A program made the translations under genes and the position numbers. The notes beneath the pieces are model-generated. The model saw nothing but the letters and a program-made list of their open reading frames with translations. It did no database searches and was not told the DNA's origin. Of a DNA stretch of 57,863 nt, positions 12,001 to 23,865 are shown piece by piece (position 1 is the first letter of the stretch; every line of letters begins with the position of its first letter). The stretch comes from Tubiluchus corallicola (Eukaryota; Priapulida; Priapulimorpha; Priapulimorphida; Tubiluchidae): NCBI GenBank assembly GCA_030141605.1, contig JAQGDQ010001166.1:1-57863 (forward strand). The letters are read 5' to 3'.

Positions 12001-12560
12001 GAGACTAGCCTGTCAGTATCAGGTAGAGACAAGGAACTAGCCTGTCAGTGTCAGGTAGAGACAAGGAACTAGCCTGGCAGTGTCAGGTAGAGACAAGAGA
12101 CAAGCCTGTCAGTGTCTGGTAGAGACAAGGAACTAGCTTGTCAGTGTCAGGTAGAGACAAGGAACTAGCCTGTCAGTATCGGGTAGAGACAAGGAACTAG
12201 CCTGTCAGTGTCAGGTAGAGACAAGGAACTAGCCTGGCAGTGTCAGGTAGAGACAAGAGACTAGCCTGTCAGTGTCAGGTAGAGACAAGAGACAAGCCTG
12301 TCAGTGTCTGGTAGAGACAAGGAACTAGCTTGTCAGTGTCAGGTAGAGACAAGGAACTAGCCTGTCAGTGTCAGGTAGAGACAAGGAACTAGCCTGTCAG
12401 TATCAGGTAGAGACAAGAGACTAGCCTGTCAGTGTCAGGTAGAGACAAGGAACTAGCCTGGCAGTGTCTGGTAGAGACAAGAGACTAGCCTGTCAGTATC
12501 AGATAGAGACAAGGAACTAGCCTGTCAGTGTCAGGTAGAGACAAGGAACTAGCCTGTCAG
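9056..12560. repeat. 32-bp minisatellite, about 110 copies (3.5 kb)
   Basis: The unit is 32 bp and includes 'ctagcctgtcagtgtcaggt' plus 'agagacaagaga'. The main variable sites are agagac/aggaac, gtcagt/ggcagt/gtcagg, tcagg/tctgg/tcggg and ctag/ttag/caag. Multi-unit blocks recur, for example around 10500-10600 and 10730-10830. Units abut with no unique spacers, so it is not CRISPR-like. It lies wholly inside the receptor intron. Confidence 0.95.
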
Positions 12561-13900
12561 ACAAAGAGAAAGAAAAACGGATCCATCCACAATGGAACCG
12601 TCAAGTCAACAATCCTGAATCGAAGTCAGAACATTCAGAAGCCAAGCCCAGCAACATTCCAAGCTTTTCATTAAAGTTTGGCATCGGACCATTCACAACA
12701 ATGGAACCCAGCATTTCGAAATTGCAAAAAGAGAAAAAAAGTCGCAACGATGGCAAAATCGAGATTCGCTAAACTCAGCTGCACTCACAAAAATCTCGCA
12801 AGCCGTCTCTGTTATGCAAGAATAATTATTGGTCTCCTGAATGACCAACGTGACCACCACAAAAGAGAAACAACGTTGGAAAATTTAAATTCTCGGACAC
12901 AAGAAAAGGTCAATTTGCCACACACATTTGTACGTACGCTGAAACACGATATATTCCAAAGTCACAAATGCTCCTTCCTCACCAAATAAAACTAGCATTA
13001 TATACAATGCTTAGAAAAATTGTGCCAGAACACTTGACCATTTGTTCTAGTTTTACTATACCTAAAATTAATTCAGCATTCTATAAAATGCCTAGGAAAA
13101 GTACATCAATTACCAAAGGATTACAAAATGTTGTATTATATATGCCTAGGAATGGTGTGGAAGAAATGATTTTAGATACTTTTCTAGTTTGTTTTTGGTA
13201 CTCCATAAAATTCCACAGGATTCACACTTTGCGTGTACCATATGCACCGTTGTCCTGTATAGAATAATGCAATGTTAGCAATGTTGATTCAAGCATTAAC
13301 TCGTGTGTACCCACGGCCATACGTCATCGCCGTATATTGTCACCTCATTCCCCTCCAACTAATTCAAAGTATGATTCTGGTACCCATAATTACTAAACAT
13401 TTAGGTAACTAAACATTGTGGATAAAAGGACACAACTGTTTTGAAGAAAGTGTGGCAAATTAAAATTGCTTCTGTTTTCTGTCAGACAAGCTACTGTCCT
13501 GTCTGTACCTGACACTGACAGACTGTGTTCGCTTTTACCTGAACGATACGCATAGTGTTCATGACGATTAGAAGTATGACGATTAAAAGCAATAATGATC
13601 CAAATATAATTATTCACATTTTGATGAATTTCTTTATTATGTACTGCAGGTAGGCCTTAGAGGCCACAGCTATAAGTTGTATGAAAATTATTGTAGTTTG
13701 AATATAATTCAATTTTCTTTTCGAAAAGAGTTGTGAAATTTGGAACTGCAACAAGAAATGGTAGATGCGAACTCTGTAAAAGTATTTGATTCAAAACTAA
13801 AAAATTAAGTATAATGAACTATTGCAAATTTAGTCACAACTGATAATTTTGAGGTGCTTTTAGCGTTGGTGTTAATCTATTAATTTATCTATTAAATATC
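12561..13900. other. Receptor intron, no gene recognised; inverted minisatellite relic
   Basis: Two plus-strand frames of about 100 codons (12678-12989, 12968-13267) show no recognisable domain and simple AT-rich codon use. At about 13507-13523, 'tacctgacactgacag' is the reverse complement of the core of the 32-bp minisatellite unit found 1 kb upstream. Confidence 0.4.
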
Positions 13901-13904
13901 TGTT

Positions 13905-14112
13905 AATTTATAATTATATATTTATATATCATATACATATATATATATATATATGTATATATATAATATTAGTTCTAATATATAAGATCTGTTATGTATT
14001 ATACATGTATGTATATATATATAGATAGATAGATAGATACAATAAATAAATAAATAAATATATATATAATATATATTATATATATAATATATAATATATA
14101 TTATATATTATA

Positions 14113-14173
<61 letters not shown>

Positions 14174-14331
14174 TTGTTTTTTGTTGTTTGTTTTCATGTA
14201 TGTATTGTATATGGATGGATGGATGGATGGATGGATGGATGGATGGATGGATAGACAGACAGACAGACAGATATAGATATAGATATAGATATAGATACAG
14301 ATACAGATACAGATACAGATACAGATATAAG

Positions 14332-14396
<65 letters not shown>

Positions 14397-14415
14397 GATA
14401 TAGATACAGATACAG

Positions 14416-14476
<61 letters not shown>

Positions 14477-14670
14477 TACAGATACAGATACAGATACAGA
14501 TACAGATACAGATACAGATACAGATACAGATACAGATACAGATACAGATACAGATACAGATACAGATACAGATACAGATACAGATACAGATACAGATACA
14601 GATATAAGATATAGATATAGATATAGATATAGATATAGATATAGATATAGATATAGATATAGATATAGAC
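13905..14670. repeat. Compound microsatellite (TA, GATA, TGGA, CAGA, GATACA, CATACA)
   Basis: Successive runs of (TA)n, (TAGA)n, (AATA)n, (TGGA)n, (CAGA)n, (GATACA)n, (CATATA)n and (CACATA)n abut each other. Open frames here (Tyr-Leu, Met-Cys and similar dipeptides) are artefacts of the repeat. Confidence 0.95.
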
Positions 14671-15424
14671 TATAATTACGATTTTATTTTTGTGCAGTTT
14701 TTTCTGTAATTGTATTTTTGTGTTGAAGGAATAAACACAAATACAATTACGAATTATTAATATCAAGTAAATAGAATTTTAATCATCTATTTACTAACAC
14801 GCGAAACATAACACTGAAATCTCGAAGGCGTGATATAAACCTTGTGAACGATAATGGTGGGAGACATACACGTGAAGCTGACATTATCCTGTTTATTGCT
14901 ATCTGCGCCCTACGAACAAACATGTAATTATTTTCACGGAAATGAACACACTTTTTAGCTAGTTTTCTTATCCTTCCATTATCGTCAGCAATTCGTGTGT
15001 GAATACGAGGAAAAGTGCAGGTGAAAAACATGGAAATTAAAGATTTCATAAAATTCACGCTGAGCTTCTCTCGCTCACTGTGACTGCATCAATTTTCGGT
15101 GACGTCTGCGAAATGTTCAAGAAAAATTTACACAGCGCGAGTTGCCGATACGACAAAATTAATGGCTGATTTCCTTAGCAGTCTGATAAATTAACGGAAA
15201 TAAAATCTTGAAAATCTTTTACTGTTATTACTGTTACTAATGACTAGATATTTCAGAGTCGAGTTTTGCATTAAGATTTTAGAGGAACTAACCCATCGCA
15301 ATGACGTTATGACCCCCATTATGACCGTACCATACCATCACATCAAAAACTATAAATGGTACAGATACAGTATAGGATGAAGTTGAACGTACCAATGTTT
15401 TGGTATCCATAGATTAGTTGCCTC
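14671..15424. other. Receptor intron, no gene recognised
   Basis: Only short open frames and no motif. The pair 'acaaatacaattacga' / 'tataattacgattttatttt' near 14670-14755 could form a weak hairpin. Confidence 0.4.
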
Positions 15425-15930
15425 AATGTCTCGTTCTTTTCTTCATTCCTTCCCACTTTTCTTTCTTTATTTCTTTATTATTTTCTTTCCTTCCTTCCTT
15501 TGTTTCTTTTTTCCTTCCCTTCATACCGTCATTCTTTACTGCTTTCATTATTTATTTTCTCTCTTTCTCCCGACCCCCCCCTCCCTCCATCTCTCTCTCT
15601 CCCTCCGTCTCTCTCTCTCTCTCTCTTGCTCTCTCTCTCTCTCTGTTTCTCTTTCTCTCTGTGTGTCTCTCTTTCTCCCTCCCTCTCTCTCTCTCCCCCT
15701 CTCCCTCCATCTCTCTCTCTTTGTCTCTCTCTCTCCCGCTCTCCCTCCATCTCTCTCTTTGTCTCTCTCTCTCCCGCTCTCCCTCCATCTCTCTCTCTGT
15801 CTCTCTCTCTCCCTCTCTCTCTCTCGCTCTCTCCCTCGCGCTCTCTCTGTTTCTCTTTCTCTCTCTCTTTCTCTTTCCCTCTTTCCTTCTCTCCCCTCTC
15901 GTCTCTTTCTCTCACTCACTCTATTTCCGT
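15425..15930. repeat. Pyrimidine-rich (CT)n/(CCCT)n tract
   Basis: About 500 bp of C/T-rich simple sequence with interruptions. All long frames (Ser/Leu-rich on plus, Arg/Glu-rich on minus) derive from the repeat. Confidence 0.95.
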
Positions 15931-16696
15931 CTTTGCTCAGTTTTACTTTGAGATTCAATCCTCCTGACGAATCTAAATGAAACACTTATATGGCAAGCTG
16001 AAAGCGCAACCACAATTTAATATTCGTTCATCAATCCATTAGCGCAGAGCGTCTCATATCATATGCGTGTATAGTGAACAGCCATATACAATCGTAAACT
16101 GTTTAATATTACAAAGGAAGACTAGCAACATCATCTATACCTTTGTGAAGAAGGCAGCTGCTGGCGGTATTCTCTTATTGAATTAAACTGATACATATCA
16201 TATTCCTGCTAACCCCCCCCCCTGGACTGAAGTTCGCCATTGATGACGACAGAGGTAGCTTCACGTGACACAATGCTGAAGAAATATAGTGGTTTGACCG
16301 GAATATGATTCAGGATGACAACGGTGGTTTGATCCAAGTCAATTTGAGGAGCGTGTCAAACCATCATAGGAGGCAGCGCACAACGCCAGAAAGATTTGAT
16401 GCAGTAACTATGACCGAAAGAAGTCTCGTGCTAAATGATGCATTCTGTTTATCAAAAGTAATTTACGAATTATGGAGGGGGTCATTTTTACCCCCCCCCC
16501 CCACGGTTACCAAAATCGGTTGTAAAAAATCGTGACGCTATAAGGGTTAAAAGCAGTATGGCTAAAAATATATAGTATTCCAAACCGCAATTATAATCCT
16601 AAAAAATCTCTAGTCCATCTAAAAATTTATTATTGATATTTAAATTAAAAGCGCTGATTTAAATTAAAACTACTCATTTAGACATTCTTGTTTCAG
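15931..16696. other. End of the receptor intron; poly-C tracts
   Basis: Contains C-homopolymers at about 16212-16221 and 16491-16502 and no recognisable gene. It ends in the polypyrimidine tract and acceptor 'cattcttgtttcag' at 16683-16696. Confidence 0.5.
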
Positions 16697-17050
16697 ATAT
16701 CAAGACTTTCAAAGACGCCTGTCAGACTAAGTGTTCTCTTTGGAAGACCTAGTTCACGTGACAACAAATCTACCAATTGTAAAAGCTCCCGTTCTCATTT
16801 AAGGAAAGCATTTCTAGACAACCGCTCAAAATCACTTCCGCTATCACCTTCAGGAACGTCGGGCGCTTTCAACGTGAAAAAGGCCAAAAGTCACAGTTTC
16901 GATCAACCCGTGGAACTAACTTCATTGACAAAAGTCAAAAGTGATACAGACCTAGATCCTCGATTATCCGGCATTATTAAAGCGGCTTTAGATATACCTA
17001 CCACAATCAGCGAAGAAAAATCCGGTTTTTCTTATCACGACTGTGACTGA
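16697..17050 (+). CDS. Peptide-type GPCR, last coding exon (cytoplasmic tail)
   Basis: After a good acceptor (ttgtttcag) the reading frame starts in phase 0, matching the phase-0 donor at 7971/7972. It runs for 117 codons to a TGA at 17048-17050. The product is Ser/Lys/Arg-rich and hydrophilic ('ISRLSKTPVRLSVLFGR' at its start, ending 'SGFSYHDCD'), as expected of a long cytoplasmic tail with many potential phosphorylation sites. No transmembrane segment is present. ATTAAA poly(A)-signal variants follow at 17133 and 17175. Linkage to the 7283 exon rests on phase, strand, order and composition; no cDNA evidence is available here. Confidence 0.7.
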   Translation: MSRLSKTPVRLSVLFGRPSSRDNKSTNCKSSRSHLRKAFLDNRSKSLPLSPSGTSGAFNVKKAKSHSFDQPVELTSLTKVKSDTDLDPRLSGIIKAALDIPTTISEEKSGFSYHDCD

Positions 17051-17733
17051 CATCCGTGTGAAACTGATTCTATTAGTAAAGGATTTGACACGAGCTGTGG
17101 GCAAGGAAATAGGTGGAGAGAGCTGTTACTGAATTAAAGTTTGCCTACAATTATTAAGCCTGTCAGCTTTTACAATTAAAGAATCAAACAACACAATCAT
17201 TAACAAGTCACCAGGAATTATATTATAATAACTATACTAGCGGGTACAATCACAGAATCAAATAACATAATTATTATCAATACTAAAATACCACTATACT
17301 AAAACACAGCGGAGCAATTAGCCTGACTAACCCACAGGTCTAAATGTTCAAGGTAGACCTGTCATACACAGCTTAAATACAGAAAACTAGAACAATACGT
17401 ACAGTAAGATTAGAGGGAAATACAAAGCCTACTATTGCTGTAGTTCTTATCAGAGTTTCGTCTAATTCGACTAAAAGAATTGTCCAAGGTTTTACATCAT
17501 CTGTACCAATTTTCAAGCATTTTGCTTTATTTGTTAGAAAAACCTAGAAAAAGGAAAGTGTATAGTGACGTAAACACCTTGTATTTCGCTGTTTTCATTT
17601 TTTACGATACGGTCATAACTGCTAGTGCAACTTATTCACAAACCTTTTGTTGTAAATCTAAAGACGTTTTCTGTTTTGCTCTGCAGATTTTTATATGAGT
17701 ACTGTGTTGACTGTTTTTCTAGGCATTGGCTGG
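17051..17733. other. Probable receptor 3' UTR and intergenic DNA
   Basis: Holds the two ATTAAA signals (17133-17138, 17175-17180) and then AT-rich sequence without a recognisable gene. Confidence 0.4.
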
Positions 17734-18043
<310 letters not shown>

Positions 18044-18051
18044 TTGGCTGT

Positions 18052-18926
18052 AATAAGATAAGAATATTTTGAGGCTTTCGACCAAGTGGCAACTGTAAAA
18101 TGCAGCCAAAGAGATTAATTGTAGTAAAAATCGGTTATATTATCGCTAGTCGCAAGTGAGCCTGTAATATGATGCATGGTTTTACCATACCTGAGACTGT
18201 TTAACGATTTCCCAATAAATGGGGCGCTTACTAATTGAATTTTTGTGTTACTTAGCCATTGCTTGAACGGTTTGTGACAATAAGGTTGTCGATAATATTT
18301 GTAATTTTACAATGTATGTTACAACATATTAGTCCAATAAATATTACTTTCGTATTGGAACTCGAAGGCGTGATTTAATAGCAGAGAGAAATTGGTTTAT
18401 TTTAGGTTATTCAGTGGGCAGTTTTTAAGTTATGCGTTGCTGACTTTGGCTAGTGTTTAGGAGGGTGATGGGTGGAAATCCTGGAGCGAAAACAAAGAAT
18501 ATGTTCAATTGCCAATCAACTGGATGACGTTCATCTAATCAAAACAAAACGGAAGTAGGACTGTAAAAACCTGTTTAAGAACGACGTCCATTTTTTGCTA
18601 CGACATATCATTTTTCATATATTAATTTCATTCAGGGATACAGGATTAGCTGCTAAATTTCAGGGCATTTCCTGGAATTACATGAACGTGTACAAACACG
18701 CGGCAAAGAGGCACCTTTTTTACCATAGATGTGCAAGGTCTATAGCAGAAACAGAAGTTTGAAATGCATTTACACGGCGTGCTACGTTTTATTTTTACAC
18801 TGGGGAGTGTGAACTATTTCTATAAATTTTTCTGTCACTAAAACTAACTTCCTGTAATAAACGTAAAACTGTAATCTTTGTAATAAAATTAAAAAAAATA
18901 ATGATGTCAGAACAAGTATATATATA
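18052..18926. other. No gene recognised
   Basis: AT-rich sequence with several AATAAA-like motifs (for example near 18211 and 18338) and no convincing open frame. Confidence 0.4.
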
Positions 18927-19386
18927 CCGTATTTTCCCGTGTATAAGAGACCCTTGTGTATAAGAGACCCCTTCAATTTTTAGGCAAAAATTCTGGAAAA
19001 AAGTTTTTTGGTAATGAATAACTTTATTCATCATAGAAATCATTAAATTCCTCATCACTCTCATCAAAAATATCAACTGGAGTCAGACCTTCAGCAATTC
19101 CAGCCAGTTCATCATCAGAGGAGTCACTCTGCTCAAAAATGGCATTGTCCTCTGTGCCGTCCATGGCATTGGAGATGCCACACTTCTTGAAAGATTTAAT
19201 AATGACCTCTGGCTTTACACCATTCCATGCCTTGAGGCACTTGTAGAGCACTTATTTCTTTAAAATCATTAGTGTCACAATTTATGCATCTTATTGAAAA
19301 GACTTACTCCCATGTATAAGAGACCCCCTATTTTTAAAGTGAAAATTCTGAGCAAAAAAGGGTCTCTTATACACGGGAAAATACGG
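18927..19386. mobile_element. pogo/Tigger-like DNA transposon, internally deleted (460 bp)
   Basis: It has perfect 27-bp terminal inverted repeats (18927-18953 and 19360-19386), beginning CCGTATTTTCCCGTGTATAA. TA dinucleotides flank both ends (18925-18926, 19387-19388), as expected for Tc1/mariner-pogo insertions. The interior holds a minus-strand remnant of a transposase C-terminus (19251-19024). Perfect terminal repeats suggest fairly recent activity driven by a full-length relative elsewhere. Confidence 0.85.
19024..19251 (-). pseudogene. pogo/Tigger-type transposase C-terminal remnant
   Basis: The frame includes 'IKSFKKCGISNAMDGTEDNA' followed by an Asp/Glu/Ser-rich tail. The motif I..SFKKCGISNA.DGTED is the familiar end of pogo/Tigger/jerky-type DDE transposases, with its acidic tail. 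All of the catalytic DDE region is missing, so it is not functional. Confidence 0.75.
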
Positions 19387-20276
19387 TATATATGTGTGTG
19401 TGTAATTTCATAACATTTAATATCTAGTTTTTCTAAAATGCTATTATAAAACTCAGATGTTTTATAATACGTTCTACCCATAATACATGTAATAATAGAT
19501 TTAGCAGCATAAGCTTTCATTAAAATACACTGTCGAGCACTCGCTGAAAGCTAGTGGCGCCATCAATTGGCAAACAAGGAACTAAACGTACACTAATATC
19601 TCAATACCCATGAAAGAAGAAAACTAAAAGAGTTAATCGCCTTTCATCAAACAGGAGCATGTAGATTTTTGCAGATTTTTGTGAAACTGGGTCTAGGTTA
19701 AAAAGTTTGCATTTATATTATATTGCCAACTTGATTTTAAAAAGAATAATTTTTCTGTGATTGTCAATAATCATGTCCAACAAAATTTTCTAAAATTATA
19801 TACATTCTGTGCTCCAAGTACTGCAATACCCCGTTTAATATGAACGTAAAAGAGAGAAAAACAAAATTTTAAATTTATGTTATGCTGTATTTGTGAGCTG
19901 TGCGTGTTTGTGAGCTGTGCGTGTTTGTAAGCTGTGCGTGTTTGTGAGCGTACGTGCGTGTGTGCGTGTTTGTGAGCTGATAACAAAGCTACCTGTAGGC
20001 CTAGTATGATTTTATTTTGCAAGGAGACCTGGATCAGTGCATACCTGCTGCTCTTTTCACTGCACAAACAACAGAGCTGCTGTGCTGTAAACCTGTAAGA
20101 TGTATACCCTAGGAATCTAGGTATTTAAATCTTCTTATGGCTAAACCCTAAAAGCTCAGTCAGAAAGAAGTAATCTTCATGTCGTCGTGAACACATTAAA
20201 TGTGGGTTTTTAGATACTATCATTTTTAATTAGGAATCATAACTTTTCTCGCTGATGTGTCTCATTTTCCTGCATA
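19387..20276. other. No gene; short G/T-rich repeat
   Basis: A 17-bp repeat (gagctgtgcgtgtttgt and variants, about four copies, 19894-19980) is the only structure seen. A minus-strand frame over it (His/Thr-rich) is a repeat artefact. Confidence 0.5.
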
Positions 20277-21219
20277 TCGCCGCTTAATAGACTCACGGTT
20301 AATAGACTCAATCACTTAATTGACTCAAAAATGTCTGGAACGGGCCGATTCTATTCAAATATAGATAAAAGTATCGGTAATTGACTCAAATAACTTCGCT
20401 TAATTGACTCAATATTTTTCCTTCCCTTACTTAGAATAAGATATTTGTATGTGCCCAAAGAGCCTTTCCTACTTTTATGTCATCTTTACTTCCCTTTTGT
20501 GCTCTATGTACGCAGAAACAATCATGTTAAGTACCGTTTTGTTTGTAAGCAGGTACGTTTATCATGCGCTAATACGCTAGCGTAGCAGTTTTGCTAATCT
20601 GTTACCAGCTCACCCACTGCAATTAACCTCGTTACCCAAAGAATTTCTGGAAGTTAAACTTGCCTAGCGGTTTCCTTTTGATGCTCTAGTTGCAAACCAC
20701 GCTTTCAGGCTTAATGAATTAACAGTCAAAGATGCAAGTACAGTCTAGTCAGCCAGTATTCCTTACAAGACTAAACTTCGTACAGCAAATAAGAGCAATG
20801 TAAGTGAGTAGACGATTCAGAACTGTTTTAGTCGCACAACAACAGATTTTCTACGTTTTTACAATCACGAGACTTTGTGGGCCAACTTCTTCGCGAGAAA
20901 ATGAAGCAGCCAACTCTGAAGGGTTTTTTTTATTTTTGCAAATAAACAGACTTGTGTGATGTAGAACCGTACACTTTTTAATTTATTGCTAATTCACTTA
21001 TACAAATTAATATTTTAAAATATTTTTTCTAATTTTTAACTACACGAAGTAATTTAGGCATTACTTCGTTTCTAAAATTGATTAAAAGCCTTTGCAGTGC
21101 AATGTAAGCTGATGACTCACACTTCTATACCTGTAATGCTACTACAGCCATCGGTTAATAGGTTCAGTCTGTTAATTGGGTCAAAACACGGTCCCAAGGT
21201 GAGTCTAATAAGCGGCGAC
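20277..21219. mobile_element. TA-flanked DNA element with CGCCGCTTA termini (about 943 bp)
   Basis: The left end, TCGCCGCTTAATAGACTCAC (20277-20296), is mirrored on the right (GTGAGTCTAATAAGCGGCGA, 21199-21218) with one mismatch, and TA lies outside both ends. The arms continue imperfectly inward with repeated 'aatwgactca' motifs (left 20300-20415, right 21150-21185). No transposase frame is visible. This fits a non-autonomous Tc1/mariner-like or similar element. Confidence 0.7.
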
Positions 21220-21635
21220 TACTGTGTTTCGCAATCCATTGAAAACCTGAAACTTTCGTCTCTAAATTTAAGGCCTGATGATTCGTCGCAAACGTGAGTC
21301 AGTGATACGCAAAAGTTCGAATGACAGCTTTGCGTGATACCCATGAAATTTAACTTTTTTTCCTGCTTCTTTATGATTTACCTTATCACAGTCTGAGAGT
21401 CTCCATTTCTTCTCACGTGACCGCTGCTTTTGCTTCAGAGCTTCGTTACTTTTCATCGGCAAAATGTGATAGTCTAGATACAGTATTGTCGCAAGCGATG
21501 CAAACTTGTAATCAGGTCACAGTACAAAGATTTCGGTGATTGAAAGGTAGAATAAATGATGGATGATGCAATCAGGAGTTGCGTGTTTAATTTTATACAA
21601 TGTAACCAAAGTTAAATTGACATAAGTCGTTAAAT
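21220..21635. other. No gene recognised
   Basis: AT-rich unique sequence with no supported feature. Confidence 0.4.
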
Positions 21636-21639
21636 GCGA

Positions 21640-22143
21640 CATGTACACTCATACGAGATGCGTGTTGTAATAATAATAATAATAAATCGACCAGTAATCA
21701 AAAAATCAATAATCTTTAGCGTCATATGTAGTAAGTTTATTGATGAACAACACAGTATACAATACAATGTACATAAAAATCACGCATTCCACAAAAACGT
21801 CCCAACACTTGGCCATAATCCTCACATTAAATGTATCCCAATAATTCACTGCCTCATTTTCACGAAGAATTTTAAACAAACACGCACTAATAACAAATAT
21901 GGCAACAATTCTATCACTAAACAAGGAGTTCAACTTTGGAATACCCTGCCATCAAATTTAACACAAATCAAGTCTTTCGACGAATTCAAATCAAAATTAA
22001 AAATACATACATTAAATCGTTTTGAAAACCCTACATACGTTAATGATAATATATTCATTCGCAAATTTTATTTACCCACGCCCATTTTAAATTATATGTA
22101 TATATTGTATATAGTCTATTATAATTTCCGTGTAATACTATAA
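21640..22143 (+). pseudogene. Non-LTR retrotransposon, RT C-terminal fragment
   Basis: An open frame reads 'NNKYGNNSITKQGVQLWNTL' then 'PSNLTQIKSFDEFKSKLKIH' (about 21880-22010). This is the conserved YG..SI...G..LWN.LP..L...KS...FK..LK tail of CR1/L2-like LINE polymerases. The frame runs on to 22141 in low-complexity sequence. The catalytic RT domain is absent, so this is a 5'-truncated copy. Confidence 0.7.
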
Positions 22144-22369
22144 TGTATATTTTGTTTTAAATTTTTGGCACAGTAGTTTTTAGTTTGCACTGGACGCATT
22201 TGCCTTTAACAGTTGTGTGAATTTTATTCTCATGCTGCGATGTTCTTTTATGCTTTTATAGTTATGAATATCGATTTTTTATGGCAAATAGAGATTATTT
22301 TATATATATTATATATATATAAATATATATATATATATAATTAAGTGAATACTTAAGTAAAATCAACAA

Positions 22370-22910
22370 ATCGGGCAGAACCGGGTATATCTGTAGAGAC
22401 ATGAATACAGTACCAAAAGAAAGCATTTATAAGTGACCGTATAAATTCTCTAACCAATTTGTACCAATTATCACCCCTAATAATCTTGATACACCAATTT
22501 ACGCAAGTGTTACTCTTTACCAAGTTTCTGATCACCTTCCTATATTTGCTGTAACACAATCTGCTCACCTTTATAAACAACAATGCAGAACACCATTAGA
22601 TCCACAAGAAAGATTAACTGTCAGTTATTCAGATACAAGTGACGATGACTAGCTTAATGAATTTGCAGAACAGTTTTGCAAACAATGAACATCCATGCCC
22701 TGTTAAATTCTTTAAAAATCGAAAAAAACAAAATTTTAGTAAACTATGGATAACTACTGATATATGACAATTGATTAAAATGCACACTTCACACACTATG
22801 TAATTCACTATATAGAAAACATCAATACAATAACTATTCAAAAAAACTAAACCGCATCAAAGAACAATCCAAGAAAAATTACTACAATAAACCATATTTA
22901 CTATAAGTTA
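22370..22910 (+). pseudogene. Decayed non-LTR retrotransposon, endonuclease end and linker
   Basis: In broken plus-strand frames, 'IYASVTLYQVSDHLPIFAV' (about 22490-22555) matches the C-terminal SDH(L/F)P(I/V)F signature of LINE AP-endonuclease domains. Downstream, 'LYRKHQYNNYSKKLNRIKEQ' with 'KKNYYN' (about 22800-22890) resembles the linker that precedes the reverse transcriptase. Stops and frameshifts interrupt it. It lies downstream of the RT-tail fragment at 21640, so the two are not one collinear element. Confidence 0.6.
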
Positions 22911-23532
22911 ATATAATTATTATGAAAACGGATAATAATTATTATAATTCCGGATTGTTTCATCAGTGACGCGTCCTTCTTAAACTTATTGGTCATTTTA
23001 GTTCATATCCATATTAATAACATAATATAATAATAGTACCGTTATTTATTATTCATTTAGTTTAAAACCAGTATCACATTACAGGGGTTTGCAAATTACA
23101 GGGGGCTGCATAACCAGATTAATTAATTAGCTATTTTGCTGACATTTAGTTAGTATTACTCGTACAATTTTGCTTTATTAATTTTACCTCTTTTTATTAA
23201 ACCTGTTGTTAAACCTCTGCTAATTGTTTTGTCTCTCGCGTTATACATTTATGTTATCTCTCTAAAGTTGTTTCTCAAGTGCACGACTTAGTGATAAAAC
23301 TGCAAAAACCGCCTCGTAGTTGATAAAATCACTTCAAAGTCTTAGCTAATTTCGTGAATTTTTTGCACGAATATTTAGGTAAGTTGCAGAAATTTGAATT
23401 AGTTTAAGCGAGACGCGGCTTTAGGAAAGCCACGTTGCGCGTACGAAAAGTAACACGGTCCATCGTCACGTGAAATTTTCAAGTGAAAGGTGGCAACTAC
23501 CCTGCCCGAAAATTTTTGTATACTGATAGTAT
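22911..23532. other. No gene recognised
   Basis: AT-rich; nothing supported apart from short poly-purine runs. Confidence 0.4.
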
Positions 23533-23865
23533 TGTCACGAAGGTAGATTATGACCAACCCCCTAATGTTAGTAATGGGTATGGTCGAGAAGCCCAGTAAT
23601 GCAAATGTACCTGTATAAAACAGAATGCATGCCGTAATTTGACGATTCCAACCTGGCCTTTCTGTCTGTAAAGGTGAATGCTGTAGGTTTGATAATTTTT
23701 ATACAAAAGTCTGTTCACATGTCATGGAGCTAATGGTTGTGCATTAAAGTTTATTTTACATTCGTATTCTTTTTACTTTTCTCGTCTGCTGTAAAGTATT
23801 TCATAACTTGTATGCCGCTCTATACATCCTGAGACGGATTGGCGCTGGAACCCGAAGCCGTTACA
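23533..23865 (+). mobile_element. LTR of a gypsy-like retrotransposon (333 bp)
   Basis: It begins TGTCACGAAGG and ends CCGTTACA, giving TG...CA termini. Inside are a TATA-like 'tgtataaaac' near 23610 and ATTAAA near 23742. Immediately after the 3' end is 'tggtgtcagaagtgggatc' (23867-23885), the typical primer-binding-site region of many metazoan Ty3/gypsy elements. Only about 130 bp of possible internal sequence follows, with no gag or pol, so this is a solo or heavily truncated copy. Confidence 0.7.

Noticed and set aside
9056-12560. CRISPR-like array
   Set aside because: Units are directly adjacent, without unique spacers, in a eukaryotic intron; it is a minisatellite.
12678-13267. Two 100-codon plus-strand frames in the receptor intron
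   Set aside because: No homology recognised, simple AT-rich composition, and overlapping short repeated motifs.
14118-14766. Long Tyr/Leu or Met/Cys repeat proteins
   Set aside because: Pure microsatellite translation.
15418-15985. Ser/Leu-rich and Arg/Glu-rich proteins of 130-184 codons
   Set aside because: Pyrimidine/purine simple repeat.
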